Below are positions 7,210-14,537 of a DNA stretch of 21,271 nt, one piece after another. Position 1 is the stretch's first letter; every line of letters begins with the position of its first letter. The notes under the pieces were generated by a model. The model was given only the letters and a program-made list of their open reading frames with translations, did no database searches and was not told the origin of the DNA. A program made the position numbers and the translations under genes. This stretch comes from a candidate division TM6 bacterium UASB124 (GTDB lineage Bacteria; Babelota; Babeliae; Babelales; RVW-14): positions 1 to 21,271 of the forward strand of contig CAMBZK010000003.1 of the NCBI GenBank assembly GCA_945872225.1, written 5' to 3'.

Positions 7210-8034
7210 CTATTCGACTGCTGCAGGCAGTTTGGTAATAGCACAACCAAGAAGCACCCCTATCGCCTCAACACGATCCCATTCAGCAGCAATCGCTACA
7301 GGCTTAATACCACGCCAATCAAATGCCTCATCGGTTATTACACTATGTCGGATAAGCGCACGAATGGCATCTAGCTTATTGTAAAATATAGCGCGCACCA
7401 GCGGGGTAAAAGAATGCCCATTCTTTGCCTCTTTATCTGCCCCTCGAGTAATTAAAAAATCAATCATGCGCACATGCCCAGCCCTAGCTGCTCCGTGAAG
7501 GGGTGTTTGGTTATAAGCTGCTAAAGCATCTATATTTGCAGCGTTATCAGCAAGCAGTGTAGCAATTTCCAGCTGATCCTTTATAACAGCCATATGCAGA
7601 AGCGTCATGCCATGGTCACCTTCAAGATCCTCCTGATGACGGCTAGCTTCAAGCCCCTCTTTAGGTGATACAAGCCCCAACCGCTCCATAATTGGAGCGC
7701 GAGCTGGCTTTGGCTTTCGATACTCATGATTTACGTCAAACCCTGGCACCAATAGTGCAGCCCTAACAGCAGCAATATCGCCCCCTGCAACCTGATCTAA
7801 TAATCGATCAGGATGTATATCTTGCTTTTTTTTACGGCGTCCCAACGGGGCATCCCAATCAGGCACCAGGTCTGCTGGTGAAACTGATTCACCTAAGAGC
7901 AAGTAGTCACTCCCAGCTCCTCCGACAACCGCGTATGGATTTGCAACCCAACCAGGATCAGCGGTTGCTGTAAGCGTCCCAACAAAACAAATGTGTAAGA
8001 TAAAATACGACCATGACAAAAGACTGTTTTTCAC
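7210..8034 (-). CDS. Secreted ankyrin-repeat protein (copy 3, divergent)
   Basis: A 274-residue protein with a signal sequence (SWSYFILHICFVGTLTATA) and about four to five ankyrin repeats. Clear ones are MTLLHMAVIKDQLEIATLLA, QTPLHGAARAGHVRMIDFLI and FTPLVRAIFYNKLDAIRALI. The first repeat (VAGGDIAAVRAALLV) is followed by EYRKPKP and a long insertion before the second, the same arrangement as in copies 1 and 2, so all three derive from one ancestor. I chose a GTG at 8034, with GGGGAGGAG about 7 nt upstream. A GTG at 8073 in the same frame would add 13 residues, but no signal peptide begins there. It is first of the three in transcription order and 91 nt from copy 2. Its 5' side faces the divergent gene at 8274. 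Confidence 0.82.
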   Translation of the reverse strand: MKNSLLSWSYFILHICFVGTLTATADPGWVANPYAVVGGAGSDYLLLGESVSPADLVPDWDAPLGRRKKKQDIHPDRLLDQVAGGDIAAVRAALLVPGFDVNHEYRKPKPARAPIMERLGLVSPKEGLEASRHQEDLEGDHGMTLLHMAVIKDQLEIATLLADNAANIDALAAYNQTPLHGAARAGHVRMIDFLITRGADKEAKNGHSFTPLVRAIFYNKLDAIRALIRHSVITDEAFDWRGIKPVAIAAEWDRVEAIGVLLGCAITKLPAAVE

Positions 8035-8273
8035 GACAGACTCCTCCCCTAACTTGCCATCCCGACAAACCACTCCCCGTATTTATTGTCGTGGTAAATG
8101 AGCTTAAAAAGAAAGGGGTTGCTGTATTTTTGCTATGCGCAAGGTGCAGTGAACGCGTTTTTTATTACGGTGTTTTAATTTAATGAACTAAGCCATATTG
8201 CTTTTCACATTGGCTTTGCTAGCCTTGTCCTTTGCATCAATCTTATTGTCCATTACCTTGTTTGAGGGGACAC
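8035..8273. other. Divergent intergenic region
   Basis: These 239 bases separate the ankyrin cluster from the plus-strand peptidase-like gene and must hold promoters for both directions. A 6-bp stem (CGACAA with TTGTCG, about 8065-8093) surrounds another GGGGAG on the minus strand. I found no convincing -35/-10 pair on either strand and no gene. Confidence 0.4.
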
Positions 8274-8951
8274 ATGAAAATACGCTATGGATCACTGTTA
8301 ATCACTGTGGCGCTGTGTGCTGGCTTAGCAACGGCAACCACACAATCTAACCAGGAAAAAAATATGACCAAATATGTCTTGATTGGAGGCTTTGCCTCAA
8401 GGGCTGCCGATGGTGGCGTTGGTGTTTGCAAAGAGATGATCAAAGGTTTTGAGGAACCGGCAAAAATACTCATCTGTTTATTTGCTCGACCTGAAGCTGG
8501 GTGGGCCAGCAAATTTGAAGAAGATAAAGCATTTTTTGCTGAACGCCTACCAGGCACCCAGCTCACTATGAAGATGGCAAGCGTGGCTCATTTCGCTGAC
8601 GAAGTTGCTTGGGCTGATGTGATCTACCTACGCGGTGGCGACACCCCCATGCTCGTCAAAGCGCTTCAAGCTGACCCGACATGGATGAAGCACCTTGCTG
8701 GTAAAACCGTTGTTGGCACCTCCGCTGGCGCTTGCGCGTTAGGTCAGTACGATTATGACATCGACCACTTCAAACTCTCAGACAACCTTGGGCTCTTGCC
8801 AATCAAAGTGCTGCCACATTATCGCTCTGATTACGGCGCGCCACATGTTAATTGGGATCAGATTGAACAGGCTCTGAGCAACTATAAAGAGCCTTTGGAG
8901 CTCGTGCTGCTCAAAGAGGGCGAATATCGCGTATTCGAGCAAGTCGCCTAG
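8274..8951 (+). CDS. Peptidase E-like (S51) / class I amidotransferase-fold protein
   Basis: A 225-residue protein with the S51 (aspartyl dipeptidase PepE) pattern. YLRGGDTP (118-125) precedes the nucleophile elbow GTSAGA, with Ser150 as probable catalytic residue, and PHY at 181-183 offers a His further on. Family members cleave N-terminal aspartyl dipeptides or act as related hydrolases; the substrate here is unknown. The ATG at 8274 has GAGGGG 5 nt upstream and gives a signal-like N-terminus (MKIRYGSLLITVALCAGLATA). A second ATG at 8364 has AGGA upstream and would give a cytoplasmic 195-residue form starting at the first strand, MTKYVLIGGF. PepE is normally cytoplasmic, so an exported version would be unusual. 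The frame stays open for 56 codons after the TAG stop (see 8952-9122). Confidence 0.8.
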   Translation: MKIRYGSLLITVALCAGLATATTQSNQEKNMTKYVLIGGFASRAADGGVGVCKEMIKGFEEPAKILICLFARPEAGWASKFEEDKAFFAERLPGTQLTMKMASVAHFADEVAWADVIYLRGGDTPMLVKALQADPTWMKHLAGKTVVGTSAGACALGQYDYDIDHFKLSDNLGLLPIKVLPHYRSDYGAPHVNWDQIEQALSNYKEPLELVLLKEGEYRVFEQVA

Positions 8952-9122
8952 TTCATCACTTTCAGCGTTCATCAATTAGAAGCTATTTTGCAAGCAACAG
9001 AACTACTCGGGCGGCAACCCGTCTTCGCTTGCAGCTTCGCCGAGGCAGAGCATGCAATCAACATTTTCGATGTATCGACAAGATCATCGCATTGGTCATT
9101 TTTACACCGAAAAAATGGCTAA
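8952..9122 (+). other. In-frame open extension after the peptidase-like stop
   Basis: After the TAG at 8949-8951 the same frame remains open for 56 codons up to TAA at 9120. Its translation is protein-like in places (VHQLEAILQATELLGRQPV, then EAEHAINIFDV). It has no obvious start of its own. It could be a remnant of a longer C-terminus cut by a nonsense change, a degraded neighbour, or chance. The rest of the 8952-9301 gap holds no other gene I can support. Confidence 0.25.
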
Positions 9123-9224
9123 AACCAGGCCTCGTCTAGATCGACGTTTTCAGAGAGTCTCATCTTAAGACTTAAAACCCAACCCCACAAAAACACCAAT
9201 TTTTGGCAGAATTTTCTGTTAGTA

Positions 9225-9252
9225 TTGTTTTTTCTATTTGTTCTGCTAGGAT
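9225..9252 (+). promoter_or_regulatory. Possible promoter of the His-rich mini-gene
   Basis: TTGTTT (9225-9230) and TAGGAT (9247-9252) are 16 nt apart, the -10 preceded by TGC as in extended -10 promoters. Transcription would start near 9259, about 43 nt before the small ORF at 9302. The consensus match is only moderate. Confidence 0.3.
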
Positions 9253-9301
9253 GAAGAAATGTATGGTTATTGGTTTATTTCTTTAAAGCGAAGGCTTTAC
9301 C

Positions 9302-9466
9302 ATGAAGGTGCTTAATTTAACGGTACCGATTTTATCCCCGCAAGAGCAGCTAACAGCTGTGCCTTGCTCTTTTTCTTTACCTGTACAATCAGGTAGCAAC
9401 CATTCTTTCTCTGCATACAATGCTATGCATTCTGACGATCATCGTCACCATCATCTCTCTCACTAA
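9302..9466 (+). CDS. 54-residue His-rich mini-protein, unknown
   Basis: A short frame from ATG 9302 to TAA 9464-9466, with GAAGG about 8 nt upstream. The product begins MKVLNLTVPILSPQEQL, has a single Cys (PCSF), and ends in a His-rich tail (SDDHRHHHLSH). Seven of the last 22 residues are His. No signal peptide or membrane segment is clear. A hairpin terminator starts 26 nt after the stop, and a possible promoter lies upstream, so it looks like an independent one-gene unit between two larger units. The tail suggests metal binding or buffering, and the small size could equally be a regulatory peptide; both are inference. I know no family with this pattern. Confidence 0.5.
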   Translation: MKVLNLTVPILSPQEQLTAVPCSFSLPVQSGSNHSFSAYNAMHSDDHRHHHLSH

Positions 9467-9491
9467 ATTTTTGTACCCATTTTTTGTAAAT

Positions 9492-9524
9492 CCTAGCTGT
9501 TTTAAATAACACCTAGGGGTTTTT
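9492..9524 (+). terminator. Intrinsic terminator after the His-rich mini-gene
   Basis: CCTAG (9492-9496) pairs with CTAGG (9513-9517) and TGTT (9498-9501) with AACA (9508-9511), with one C-C mismatch between them. The loop is TTAAAT and a TTTTT run follows at 9520-9524. It separates the mini-gene from the amino-acid transport operon. Confidence 0.65.
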
Positions 9525-9638
9525 GCGCGCGCTTATATTCCAGCATGCTTTCTGGGATTCTGTCTGCACGCAATTTTTATGTCTGTTTAAGGCGGTGAAT
9601 TTTTGCCGTCCAGATTTTTAATTGTATGAAGGATTATT

Positions 9639-10460
9639 ATGTTTTTGCTTAACAAAAGCAGCCAAAAAATGCTGCTCATTTTTTCTGTTATCTGTGCACT
9701 ATCGCTTGCCGTTGGCACCATCTGGCGACTGACTAAACAGCCAGCAACTGCTAACGCAAGTAAGGCGTTGGTTATTGGCATGATGAGTGGATGGCCACCA
9801 TTCATGAGCATCAATCAGCGCGGTGACTATGAAGGGTATGATGTCAATGTTGCAAGACTTGTAGCAAAGCGCCTCGGTCGCGACCTTGAGATCAAAGACC
9901 TTGGCGCCGTTCAAACCATTTTTATTGCGCTTGAACAAGGCATCATTGATATGGCTATGTCTGGCTTTGATCGCACACAAAAGCGCATACAAGAGTTCAA
10001 TATGGTCCGCTACACCAGTCGCGAGTACACCTCAGTAGCGCTGCTTTTTTGGAAGCAAATTCCTAACGGCATTAACTCACTAACTGATCTGGCAAAAGCA
10101 GGCATGACTGTCTGTGTAGAGCCTGGATCAGGCGAAGAGGAGTACGTAAATGCAATCCAAAACATCAAGAAAAAAATGCTCCCAGCAATCACCGACATGG
10201 TTATGGATTTGCGCTTTGGCAAGGCTGCCGCGCTTGTTGTTGAACACCAGGTCAAAAGAAGGTTATCAAAGCAAATTCTTGAATTGGTAAGTATTACCGA
10301 ACAGTTACCAAAAAAATACGCCATCTATGGCGACGGCATCGCCATCAAGAAAAGCAACACTGCGCTTGCAGCAGAGGTTACTGAAGTAATTGAACAGCTC
10401 AAAAAAGAGGGCGTGTTGCAACAACTTGAACAAAAATGGCAACTGGATGGTGCACAATGA
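9639..10460 (+). CDS. Amino-acid ABC transporter substrate-binding protein
   Basis: A family 3 extracellular solute-binding protein, 273 residues, with an N-terminal hydrophobic segment (about 10-28, LLIFSVICALSLAVGTIW) that acts as signal or anchor. The mature domain shows the usual order: LVIGMMSGWPPFMSIN, YEGYDVNVARLVAKRLG, ALEQGIIDMAMSGFDRTQKR, a YTS/VALLFWK hinge, then MTVCVEPGSGEEEYV. SGFDRTQKR, where many relatives have a T-x-x-R-x-x-x form, provides the Arg expected to hold the ligand's alpha-carboxylate. The exact amino acid cannot be told from sequence; the racemase in the operon makes Glu or Asp plausible. AAGGA lies 6-7 nt before the ATG. The stop overlaps the permease start (ATGA). 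Confidence 0.88.
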   Translation: MFLLNKSSQKMLLIFSVICALSLAVGTIWRLTKQPATANASKALVIGMMSGWPPFMSINQRGDYEGYDVNVARLVAKRLGRDLEIKDLGAVQTIFIALEQGIIDMAMSGFDRTQKRIQEFNMVRYTSREYTSVALLFWKQIPNGINSLTDLAKAGMTVCVEPGSGEEEYVNAIQNIKKKMLPAITDMVMDLRFGKAAALVVEHQVKRRLSKQILELVSITEQLPKKYAIYGDGIAIKKSNTALAAEVTEVIEQLKKEGVLQQLEQKWQLDGAQ

Positions 10461-11113
10461 TTAATTTTACTAATGGCCCCCTCATCATGCAGGGGGCCTG
10501 CACCTCGCTCATTTTATGGCTACTGGCACTGTGCATCAGCACCAGTCTTGGCACCATAATTGGGGTTTTACAGTCTGGATACATACCATGCCCACTTGGT
10601 ATCCGCTTACTCCTTAACGGAGTAACACGGGTATTACGGGGCATCCCATTCTACTTGCAGCTGCTGATAATGTATTTTGTCATACCGCTATGCACAGGCT
10701 GTTCATTATCAGCATTTACCGCATCGGTTGTTGCGCTTGGCCTTTGCTCATCAGCATATGTCGGGCAAATTATTTGCGGTGGCATTCAAGCCTATGACCA
10801 ATCACTCTGGGAGATGACGCAGCTCCTTGGCTACTCACGCTACCAGGCGATGCGCTATCTTGTTTTACCGCAGGTTTTCCGAAAAAATCTGCTCGCTCTC
10901 AGTGGCGAAGTTGACCAGCTCATTAAAACAACTGCCGTCTGCTCAACCATTGGCGTCTTGGATTTGATGGGAGTCACGCGCAATATCATTGCACGCGAAA
11001 TGAACCCAGTCAGTATGTACCTGCTGACAGCTGTTTTATTTTTAGGTATCTCCACGGGATGGCATGTCTTTGTTGGGTGGTTACAACGGAGGATCAGCTA
11101 TGCTAAGGCTTAA
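10457..11113 (+). CDS. Amino-acid ABC transporter permease (HisM/GlnP type)
   Basis: Inner-membrane permease of the polar amino-acid uptake family, 218 residues, about five hydrophobic segments. TRVLRGIPFYLQLLIMYFV is the classic HisM/GlnP region (usual form RGTPLLVQL), and YVGQIICGGIQAYDQSLWEM followed by LLGYSRYQAMRYLVLPQ is the coupling loop that contacts the ATPase. The ATG at 10457 overlaps the preceding stop by 4 nt (ATGA). An in-frame ATG at 10436 would add 7 residues inside the binding-protein gene and has no advantage. Only one permease gene is present, so it probably acts as a homodimer. The 3' end overlaps the ATPase gene by 14 nt. Confidence 0.9.
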   Translation: MINFTNGPLIMQGACTSLILWLLALCISTSLGTIIGVLQSGYIPCPLGIRLLLNGVTRVLRGIPFYLQLLIMYFVIPLCTGCSLSAFTASVVALGLCSSAYVGQIICGGIQAYDQSLWEMTQLLGYSRYQAMRYLVLPQVFRKNLLALSGEVDQLIKTTAVCSTIGVLDLMGVTRNIIAREMNPVSMYLLTAVLFLGISTGWHVFVGWLQRRISYAKA

Positions 11114-11795
11114 TAACATCTACGCAAGCATTGGCGGGCAACAGTTGCTGCAGGAGATTTCGTGCAGCATGCAACCAGGATCGATCACCGTACTACTTGG
11201 CCCCAGTGGCGCAGGAAAAACAACGCTCTTGCGTGTTATTGCCCAGCTCATCAGACCAGATACTGGCAACATCACACTTAGCAATCAACAGCTTGCAACC
11301 CTGCAGGGCCCAGAACGCGTACAAACAGTTGGATTAGTGACGCAGGCATTTGCACTGTTTCCACAATTGACCGTGCTTGAACAGTGCACCAATCCATTGA
11401 TCAATGTACTGAAACTCAGCAAGCAAGAGGCTGCGATCAAAACAGCCGCCATACTTGTGCGCTTTGGCATGGAACGCTATGCCAACAACTACCCATCGCA
11501 ACTCTCAGGAGGGCAACAGCAACGTGTTGCCCTCGCACGCTTATTGTGCATGGACCCAGCAATCATCTTGCTCGATGAGCCAACCTCAGCGCTCGACCCA
11601 GCAAATACTGCCCTGGTGGCAGAGATGCTTCGTGAGCTAGCCCAACAAAATAAAATCGTTGTGCTTTCTACACAAGATATGACCCTTGCAGAACAAGTGT
11701 GCGACCAAGCACTGTTTTTACGCAATGGCACCATTGTTGACACGGCAAAAAATAATATTATTCAACGCATGAAAAGCGTCTGTAATCAAACCTAA
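11100..11795 (+). CDS. Amino-acid ABC transporter ATP-binding protein with altered switch residue
   Basis: ATPase subunit, 231 residues, similar to HisP/GlnQ. Walker A GPSGAGKTT (34-42), Q-loop Q82 (LVTQAFALFP), signature LSGGQQQ (135-141), Walker B LLDEP (157-161) and D-loop SALDP are intact. The switch region reads LSTQDM: position 192, normally His, is Gln (codon CAA, one base from CAC or CAT). In HisP and relatives this His contacts the gamma phosphate and is important for hydrolysis, so the protein may be slower or differently coupled. The ATG at 11100 has GGAGG 7-8 nt upstream; an ATG at 11064 would lie deeper in the permease gene. It is 8 nt before the next gene. Confidence 0.9.
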   Translation: MLRLNNIYASIGGQQLLQEISCSMQPGSITVLLGPSGAGKTTLLRVIAQLIRPDTGNITLSNQQLATLQGPERVQTVGLVTQAFALFPQLTVLEQCTNPLINVLKLSKQEAAIKTAAILVRFGMERYANNYPSQLSGGQQQRVALARLLCMDPAIILLDEPTSALDPANTALVAEMLRELAQQNKIVVLSTQDMTLAEQVCDQALFLRNGTIVDTAKNNIIQRMKSVCNQT

Positions 11796-11803
11796 GGAAT
11801 ATC

Positions 11804-12802
11804 ATGTTTTTAAAAAATATCTCATTCTACCTACTCCTCTGTACCGTATTTTTTCGAATGCCGGCAACAGCAATGCCGCTTCGCGTACAAGTCTCATTTC
11901 AAAAATCAGCAACTACCCTTGATAGCACCCCGGCAAGTGAAAAAAACGTAACAGTAACTAATGCTACTGAAACACTGGCTACGGTTTTAGATGACCCACG
12001 CATCAAAAACCCATCAGTCATTATTTGGTACGGTGGTAAAAATGGCATCAGTAATCGTTCGTATGATTTCTACGACAAATGTGTCGTAGGACCATTAAAG
12101 GCAGCCGGGGCTCCTTTCAAGTTATACGGCTACGACCTTAGCGCCTGGCAAGGACTTAACGACCCTGCAATATCGCTAACTGAACAATATGCACGGTTTG
12201 TTGCAGCTCGTGACGAGCGGGGACGCACGTCAATAATCCCACTTTACGCATCCGAGTATTTTTTCTTTTTAGCATACGGCCTAGGCTCACGTCAGCTATC
12301 CTATCTTGTTGAGACTGTCCTCGCACGCACATTTCTCGCCGAAATCAGCAGGCGCTACGCCAGGGCATCAAGGTATACATTTGCTGATCTTGGTTATGTG
12401 CCACAACTCATTGAAGCTTTGGTTGCAAAAAAACCACCACTAACCAATACGGCATTGGCCTACTCAACCCTACAATATCTTGAGGGATTATGGCTTGTGC
12501 GGGAAGTCGTGCTGCGAGCGCTTCGTGATGATAACAATGATCAGACAATTATATTTTTGTTACCCCAGGGGGAACTTGAATATTTTTATGACCAAAGTAC
12601 TGGCATCACCGACAGCTCTTTTCAAGAAGATGTTAATGCTTTTTTGGCCAATGATCCGACAATAAGCACGTGGCTAAGCAAGCTGCCAGACGCATTAAAT
12701 ATTCGTATTATTTTTGCTGATTTTACCTATCGCTACACCCTGAAAAAGGGAAAATCGTGCGATCGGCCCTACATCAACATGCCATGGGATAAAATATTAT
12801 GA
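11804..12802 (+). CDS. Secreted protein of unknown family in amino-acid operon
   Basis: A 332-residue protein with a signal peptide (ISFYLLLCTVFFRMPATAMP, cleavage probably after ATA). I recognise no domain. The body contains NPSVIIWYGGKNGISNRSYD, GAPFKLYGYDLSAW, a helical middle part (about 130-240) and QTIIFLLPQGELEYFYD, which looks like an alternating alpha/beta fold rather than repeats. Only a few Cys occur outside the signal, and there is no second membrane segment. It is 8 nt after the ATPase gene, with AAGGA before its ATG, and its stop overlaps the racemase start by 4 nt. It is therefore translated as part of the transport operon and may process or capture a substrate outside the membrane (inference). 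Confidence 0.75.
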   Translation: MFLKNISFYLLLCTVFFRMPATAMPLRVQVSFQKSATTLDSTPASEKNVTVTNATETLATVLDDPRIKNPSVIIWYGGKNGISNRSYDFYDKCVVGPLKAAGAPFKLYGYDLSAWQGLNDPAISLTEQYARFVAARDERGRTSIIPLYASEYFFFLAYGLGSRQLSYLVETVLARTFLAEISRRYARASRYTFADLGYVPQLIEALVAKKPPLTNTALAYSTLQYLEGLWLVREVVLRALRDDNNDQTIIFLLPQGELEYFYDQSTGITDSSFQEDVNAFLANDPTISTWLSKLPDALNIRIIFADFTYRYTLKKGKSCDRPYINMPWDKIL

Positions 12803-13494
12803 AAACTATAGGAATTGTCGGCGGAGCTGGCCCTATGGCAAGTTGCTATTTTTATCAGCTGCTTATTCAAGAATGCCAGCAACAATATAACTGCGCGGCA
12901 GATAGCGATTTTCCATTGATGACCATTATAAATTACCCTTTTGCAGATATGTTGACTGCTGAAAATTGCCGTAATAATCGCCCTATTCTTGTTAAGCAGC
13001 TGCAAACCTGCATCGACCACCTTGCCGCTCAAGGGGCAAGCATCATTGCGATTGCATGCAATACTCTTCATACAATTCTCCCCAATATTGTTATCCCTGT
13101 TGGCATAGAATTGGTACATATTGCCCGAATAACCGTCAATAAAGCAATAAGCTTAAAGTGTAGATCAGGACTTATTTTGGCAACGTCTACAACCATAGCC
13201 CTCAGGCTGTATCAAGCGCAGGAATTTGTATGCATCTACCCCACGGCAAAAGAGCAAACTATTATTGATCGCATTATTAAAAAAATATTGCATGACGATA
13301 TTGATGAAAAAGATAGTATTCAACTGGGAGCTATTATTTCACGGTACACGGTTGATAGCGTTATCCTTGGCTGCACGGAGTTACCATTGTTGCACAAACA
13401 GCATCCGCTAAAAATTGCTCAATCAATTGCAATTTTGGACTCAAGCGCATTGTTGGCTGCATGTATTATTCAAAAATGGCATTCGCAAAAATAG
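12799..13494 (+). CDS. Aspartate/glutamate racemase family protein
   Basis: A 231-residue, PLP-independent Asp/Glu racemase-type enzyme. IGIVGGAGPMAS at the N-terminus, ACNTLH with Cys87 and GCTELPLL with Cys192 are the two-cysteine catalytic pattern: one Cys removes the alpha proton, the other returns it from the opposite face. The length fits the YgeA/aspartate racemase group, which is shorter than MurI, and the VGGAGPMAS start also favours that group. The substrate could be Asp, Glu or another amino acid. It is the last gene of the operon, overlaps the preceding stop (ATGA) and is followed by a strong terminator. A link between uptake of an amino acid and making its D-form for peptidoglycan is a reasonable inference. 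Confidence 0.88.
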   Translation: MKTIGIVGGAGPMASCYFYQLLIQECQQQYNCAADSDFPLMTIINYPFADMLTAENCRNNRPILVKQLQTCIDHLAAQGASIIAIACNTLHTILPNIVIPVGIELVHIARITVNKAISLKCRSGLILATSTTIALRLYQAQEFVCIYPTAKEQTIIDRIIKKILHDDIDEKDSIQLGAIISRYTVDSVILGCTELPLLHKQHPLKIAQSIAILDSSALLAACIIQKWHSQK

Positions 13495-13509
13495 TAATAT
13501 TGCACGAGC

Positions 13510-13552
13510 GACCAGAGCAGCAATTTAAGACTCTATGCTCTGGTCATGTTTT
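13510..13552 (+). terminator. Terminator of the amino-acid transport operon
   Basis: GACCAGAGCA (13510-13519) and TGCTCTGGTC (13536-13545) form a perfect 10-bp stem with a 16-nt loop, followed by ATGTTTTC. It lies 16 nt after the racemase stop and between converging genes, so it may also slow transcripts from the PASTA side, although no T-run follows in that direction. Confidence 0.7.
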
Positions 13553-13574
13553 CATCGATGTTTCTAGAGAATGG

Positions 13575-14513
13575 TCATTCGTTACTGGATTCTGGTTCAT
13601 GAGAAGGCTCAGCCTCTGAGATAATTTCAGGCATAACCGCAGGAACAATTTCTTCTAACGCTTGTTCTGGCACCGGTTCGATAGCAGAAGCTTCTGCTAC
13701 CACAACAGCTTGCACAACCGACTGAGCAGGTGAAACATCAGGAGCTGGCTGCTCAATACTTTGTTGGCTGCGCAGTAGAATTTGCAAATCGATTGTTTTG
13801 TTGGTTGCAACCATAGCACCAGCAACTGGCTGCTGGCCGACGATCACGCATTGGTCACAGCGGTGATTCTCACCAACAGATCGTTGATGCACATACTCAA
13901 CACGAATGTCTTTTTGTTCAAGTAGCCGCTCAAATTCTGGTACTTTAAGTCCATCAAACAAAGGCATAACCGCTAAACCAGGAGTACCGAGGGAGATAAA
14001 AAGCGTCACGGTTTTAACCCTAAGCGGCTGACCTGCCGTTGGAACTTGAGCAATGCACATCCCCTGCGGATAAGAACTTTGCAGTTGAATAACATTTTGC
14101 TGTAGGCCGCGTTTTTCTAGAATTGGGGTAATATCTTTGATCCGTTTGCCCCACCAATCTGGGGTCTCTAGCGGTGGCTGCTTGGTAGAAATAGTCACAA
14201 ACACGGTCTGATTTGGCCGCATCTTTTGGCCAGGCCGCGGCAGTTGATCAAGCACGGTTGCTTCAGGAAGCGTTGGCTCTTCGCGCTGCGTGAGCAGCCG
14301 CACACCAAGGCGCTCTTGAGAAAGTGTTTGAATGGCTTGGGCCAGTGGCTTGCCAACCACATCAGGCGTTGGAACATCTTTTTTTTGAACAAAATAACCG
14401 GCAACAATGTAGCCAATTAAAAAACCAAGAAAAGGTAGTAGCCATAGCAATGAAATGCTAGACCGGCTCGTTTTAGAACCACGAAAAAAATATTGTTGGC
14501 GTAATGATTTCAT
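13575..14513 (-). CDS. Membrane-anchored protein with three PASTA domains
   Basis: A 312-residue protein with a short basic cytoplasmic start, one membrane segment (about 21-42) and three PASTA-like domains outside: about 46-110 (PTPDVVGKPLAQAIQTL ... VFVTIST), 111-176 (TPDWWGKRIKDITPILEKRG ... TLFISLG) and 177-248 (VMPLFDGLKVPEFERLLEQ ... IDLQILL). The third holds an unusual C-x-x-C (CDQC). A Pro/Glu/Ala-rich tail (251-312) follows. PASTA domains usually bind peptidoglycan fragments and are found on Ser/Thr kinases or class B PBPs, but neither catalytic domain is present here. It lies about 24 nt after rnpB on the same strand. No strong ribosome binding site is visible. It may be a cell-wall sensor or scaffold (inference). 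Confidence 0.85.
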   Translation of the reverse strand: MKSLRQQYFFRGSKTSRSSISLLWLLPFLGFLIGYIVAGYFVQKKDVPTPDVVGKPLAQAIQTLSQERLGVRLLTQREEPTLPEATVLDQLPRPGQKMRPNQTVFVTISTKQPPLETPDWWGKRIKDITPILEKRGLQQNVIQLQSSYPQGMCIAQVPTAGQPLRVKTVTLFISLGTPGLAVMPLFDGLKVPEFERLLEQKDIRVEYVHQRSVGENHRCDQCVIVGQQPVAGAMVATNKTIDLQILLRSQQSIEQPAPDVSPAQSVVQAVVVAEASAIEPVPEQALEEIVPAVMPEIISEAEPSHEPESSNE

Positions 14514-14537
14514 AAGAAAATTAGTTGCGGTTAAAAA

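Noticed and set aside
7119..7250. Longer start for ankyrin copy 2 at 7250
   Set aside because: It would put 44 residues before the signal peptide, and the last ones are translated from the leader conserved with copy 1. The ATG at 7118 has a good ribosome site.
8778..8975. Minus-strand frame beneath the end of the peptidase-like gene
   Set aside because: No ribosome site and no family character; it is the complement of the well-supported plus-strand gene.
9150..9190. Minus-strand resemblance to the ankyrin leaders (GGGGTTGGG, then TTAAGTCTTAAG) before ATG
   Set aside because: The frame after the ATG is only about 14 codons, and the stem does not present a ribosome site. Probably chance.
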